From the NCBI GenBank assembly GCA_002394725.1, contig DGUQ01000158.1:1-7518 (forward strand): 7,518 bases of DNA, read 5' to 3'. Source of the stretch: Ruminococcaceae bacterium UBA4306 (lineage in GTDB: Bacteria > Bacillota > Clostridia > Oscillospirales > Acutalibacteraceae). The stretch's first letter is position 1. Every line of letters begins with the position of its first letter. Positions 6,936 to 7,518 of this stretch are shown here, in pieces. The notes under the pieces are model-generated. The model did no database searches and was not told the origin of the DNA. It saw only the letters and a program-made list of their open reading frames with translations. Made by a program: the position numbers and the translations under genes.

Positions 6936-7382
6936 TCAGGCTTTTTCAACCGAGATCGTGCAGTGGGCGGTGATGCCGGAATAGAGCTTGATCTCTACAT
7001 CATACTCGCCGAGATTCTTGATATCGTCCTTGAGGGTGACCTTGCGCTTATCGACGTCCACATGCTTGCGGTTCTTGACCTCGGCGGCGATATCCTTGGC
7101 GGTGATGCTGCCGAAGAGCTTGCCGTTCTCGCCTGCCTTTGCCTTGATGACGAACTTGGAGCCCTCGAGCTCCTCCTTCGCCTTATTGGCGTTGGCGATC
7201 GCGGTATCGATCTTGAACTGCTTGCTCTGCTCGGCGTTCTTGAACTCGTTCATCGCCTGCGCGTTGGCTTCCTTCGCGACATTGCGCGGAAAAAGGAAGT
7301 TGCGCGCGTAGCCGTCGGATACACTGACGAGCTCTCCCTTTTTGCCGAGGGACTTGACGTCCTGTAACAAAATAACTTTCAT
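6936..7382 (-). CDS. rplI: 50S ribosomal protein L9
   Basis: L9 binds 23S rRNA domain V near the base of the L1 stalk and helps maintain reading-frame fidelity. The 148-residue length is standard. The N-terminal RNA-binding domain starts [17 protein letters not shown] and contains the family signature [20 protein letters not shown] (16-35). A charged connecting helix follows (about 41-75, rich in Ala, Lys and Glu), then the C-terminal domain with [11 protein letters not shown] (84-94). A strong ribosome binding site, GGAGGT (7395-7390), lies 7 nt before the ATG. It begins 16 nt after the gdpP stop, so the two are probably cotranscribed, as in other Bacillota where gdpP (yybT), rplI and dnaB run together. 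Confidence 0.97.
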   Translation of the reverse strand: MKVILLQDVKSLGKKGELVSVSDGYARNFLFPRNVAKEANAQAMNEFKNAEQSKQFKIDTAIANANKAKEELEGSKFVIKAKAGENGKLFGSITAKDIAAEVKNRKHVDVDKRKVTLKDDIKNLGEYDVEIKLYSGITAHCTISVEKA

Positions 7383-7398
7383 TTCCTATACCTCCGTA

Positions 7399-7518
7399 TT
7401 ACTGTATTATCCAATCTTTCAAGACATTGATCAGCTGTTCCTTGGCTTCCTCTACGGAAACGCCCTTGAGCTGTGTTGCCGCCATCGTCTGGTGACCGCC
7501 GCCGCCCAGCGCTTCCAT
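7399..7518 (-). CDS. gdpP: GdpP-type c-di-AMP phosphodiesterase, C-terminal end (partial)
   Basis: Only the last 39 residues are present, running from the window edge to TAA (7401-7399): MEALGGGGHQTMAATQLKGV and on to ...DWIIQ. The GGGGH motif followed by the T-x-A-A-T-Q segment is the end of a DHHA1 domain, which closes DHH-family phosphoesterases. The position just before rplI-dnaB identifies it as GdpP (YybT), the membrane-bound enzyme that hydrolyses cyclic di-AMP. The methionine at the edge is internal, not a start. The membrane helices, PAS-like, GGDEF-like and DHH catalytic parts expected of GdpP lie outside and could not be checked. A different DHHA1 protein is the main alternative, but the gene order makes it unlikely. 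Confidence 0.88.
   Translation of the reverse strand: MEALGGGGHQTMAATQLKGVSVEEAKEQLINVLKDWIIQ

Noticed and set aside
6963..7367. Plus-strand 134-codon frame opposite rplI
   Set aside because: It is a Leu/Asp/Glu-rich complement of the Lys-rich L9 gene with no start signal; rplI is unambiguous.
7516..7518. ATG at the window edge as the start of a 39-residue small protein
   Set aside because: The peptide is the DHHA1 GGGGH end of GdpP, so this methionine is internal to a gene cut by the window.

Overview
The window reads as a housekeeping segment of a Gram-positive (Bacillota, class Clostridia) chromosome, most likely an Oscillospirales/Ruminococcaceae-type gut anaerobe. The evidence is the gene order (gdpP-rplI-dnaB and tilS-hpt-ftsH are both classic Bacillota clusters), the protein family features, strong AGGAGG-type ribosome binding sites, a moderately GC-rich composition and intergenic gaps full of GC-rich hairpins. 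The genus-level placement is inference. All seven genes lie on the minus strand, so transcription runs from high to low coordinates. There is no phage, transposon, CRISPR, tRNA or rRNA gene here.

In transcription order: the last 39 codons of gdpP (c-di-AMP phosphodiesterase, cut by the window edge); rplI (ribosomal protein L9); a 96-nt gap with a heptamer repeat array and a hairpin; dnaB (replicative helicase); tilS (tRNA-Ile lysidine synthetase), overlapping dnaB by 8 nt; hpt (hypoxanthine phosphoribosyltransferase), overlapping tilS by 8 nt; a gap of about 120 nt with an AT-rich hairpin, a second heptamer array and a GC hairpin; ftsH (membrane AAA protease), probably starting at TTG; a 153-nt gap with two GC-rich hairpins; and the first 454 codons of uvrA (excision repair), which runs off the low-coordinate end.

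dnaB-tilS-hpt looks translationally coupled. rplI and ftsH have strong ribosome binding sites of their own, and uvrA has a weaker one. tilS, hpt and ftsH are adjacent in many Bacillota, and in Bacillus subtilis TilS and HprT have been reported to act together on ftsH transcription, so that proximity may be functional. The rest covers second-messenger turnover (gdpP), translation (rplI, tilS), replication (dnaB), purine salvage (hpt), membrane proteolysis (ftsH) and DNA repair (uvrA).

I found no undescribed multi-gene system. The most unusual content is intergenic: two heptamer arrays in opposite orientation, sharing a perfect 19-bp inverted repeat, flank the dnaB-tilS-hpt block. Each has a GC hairpin on the same side, and one array runs directly into the dnaB ribosome binding site.
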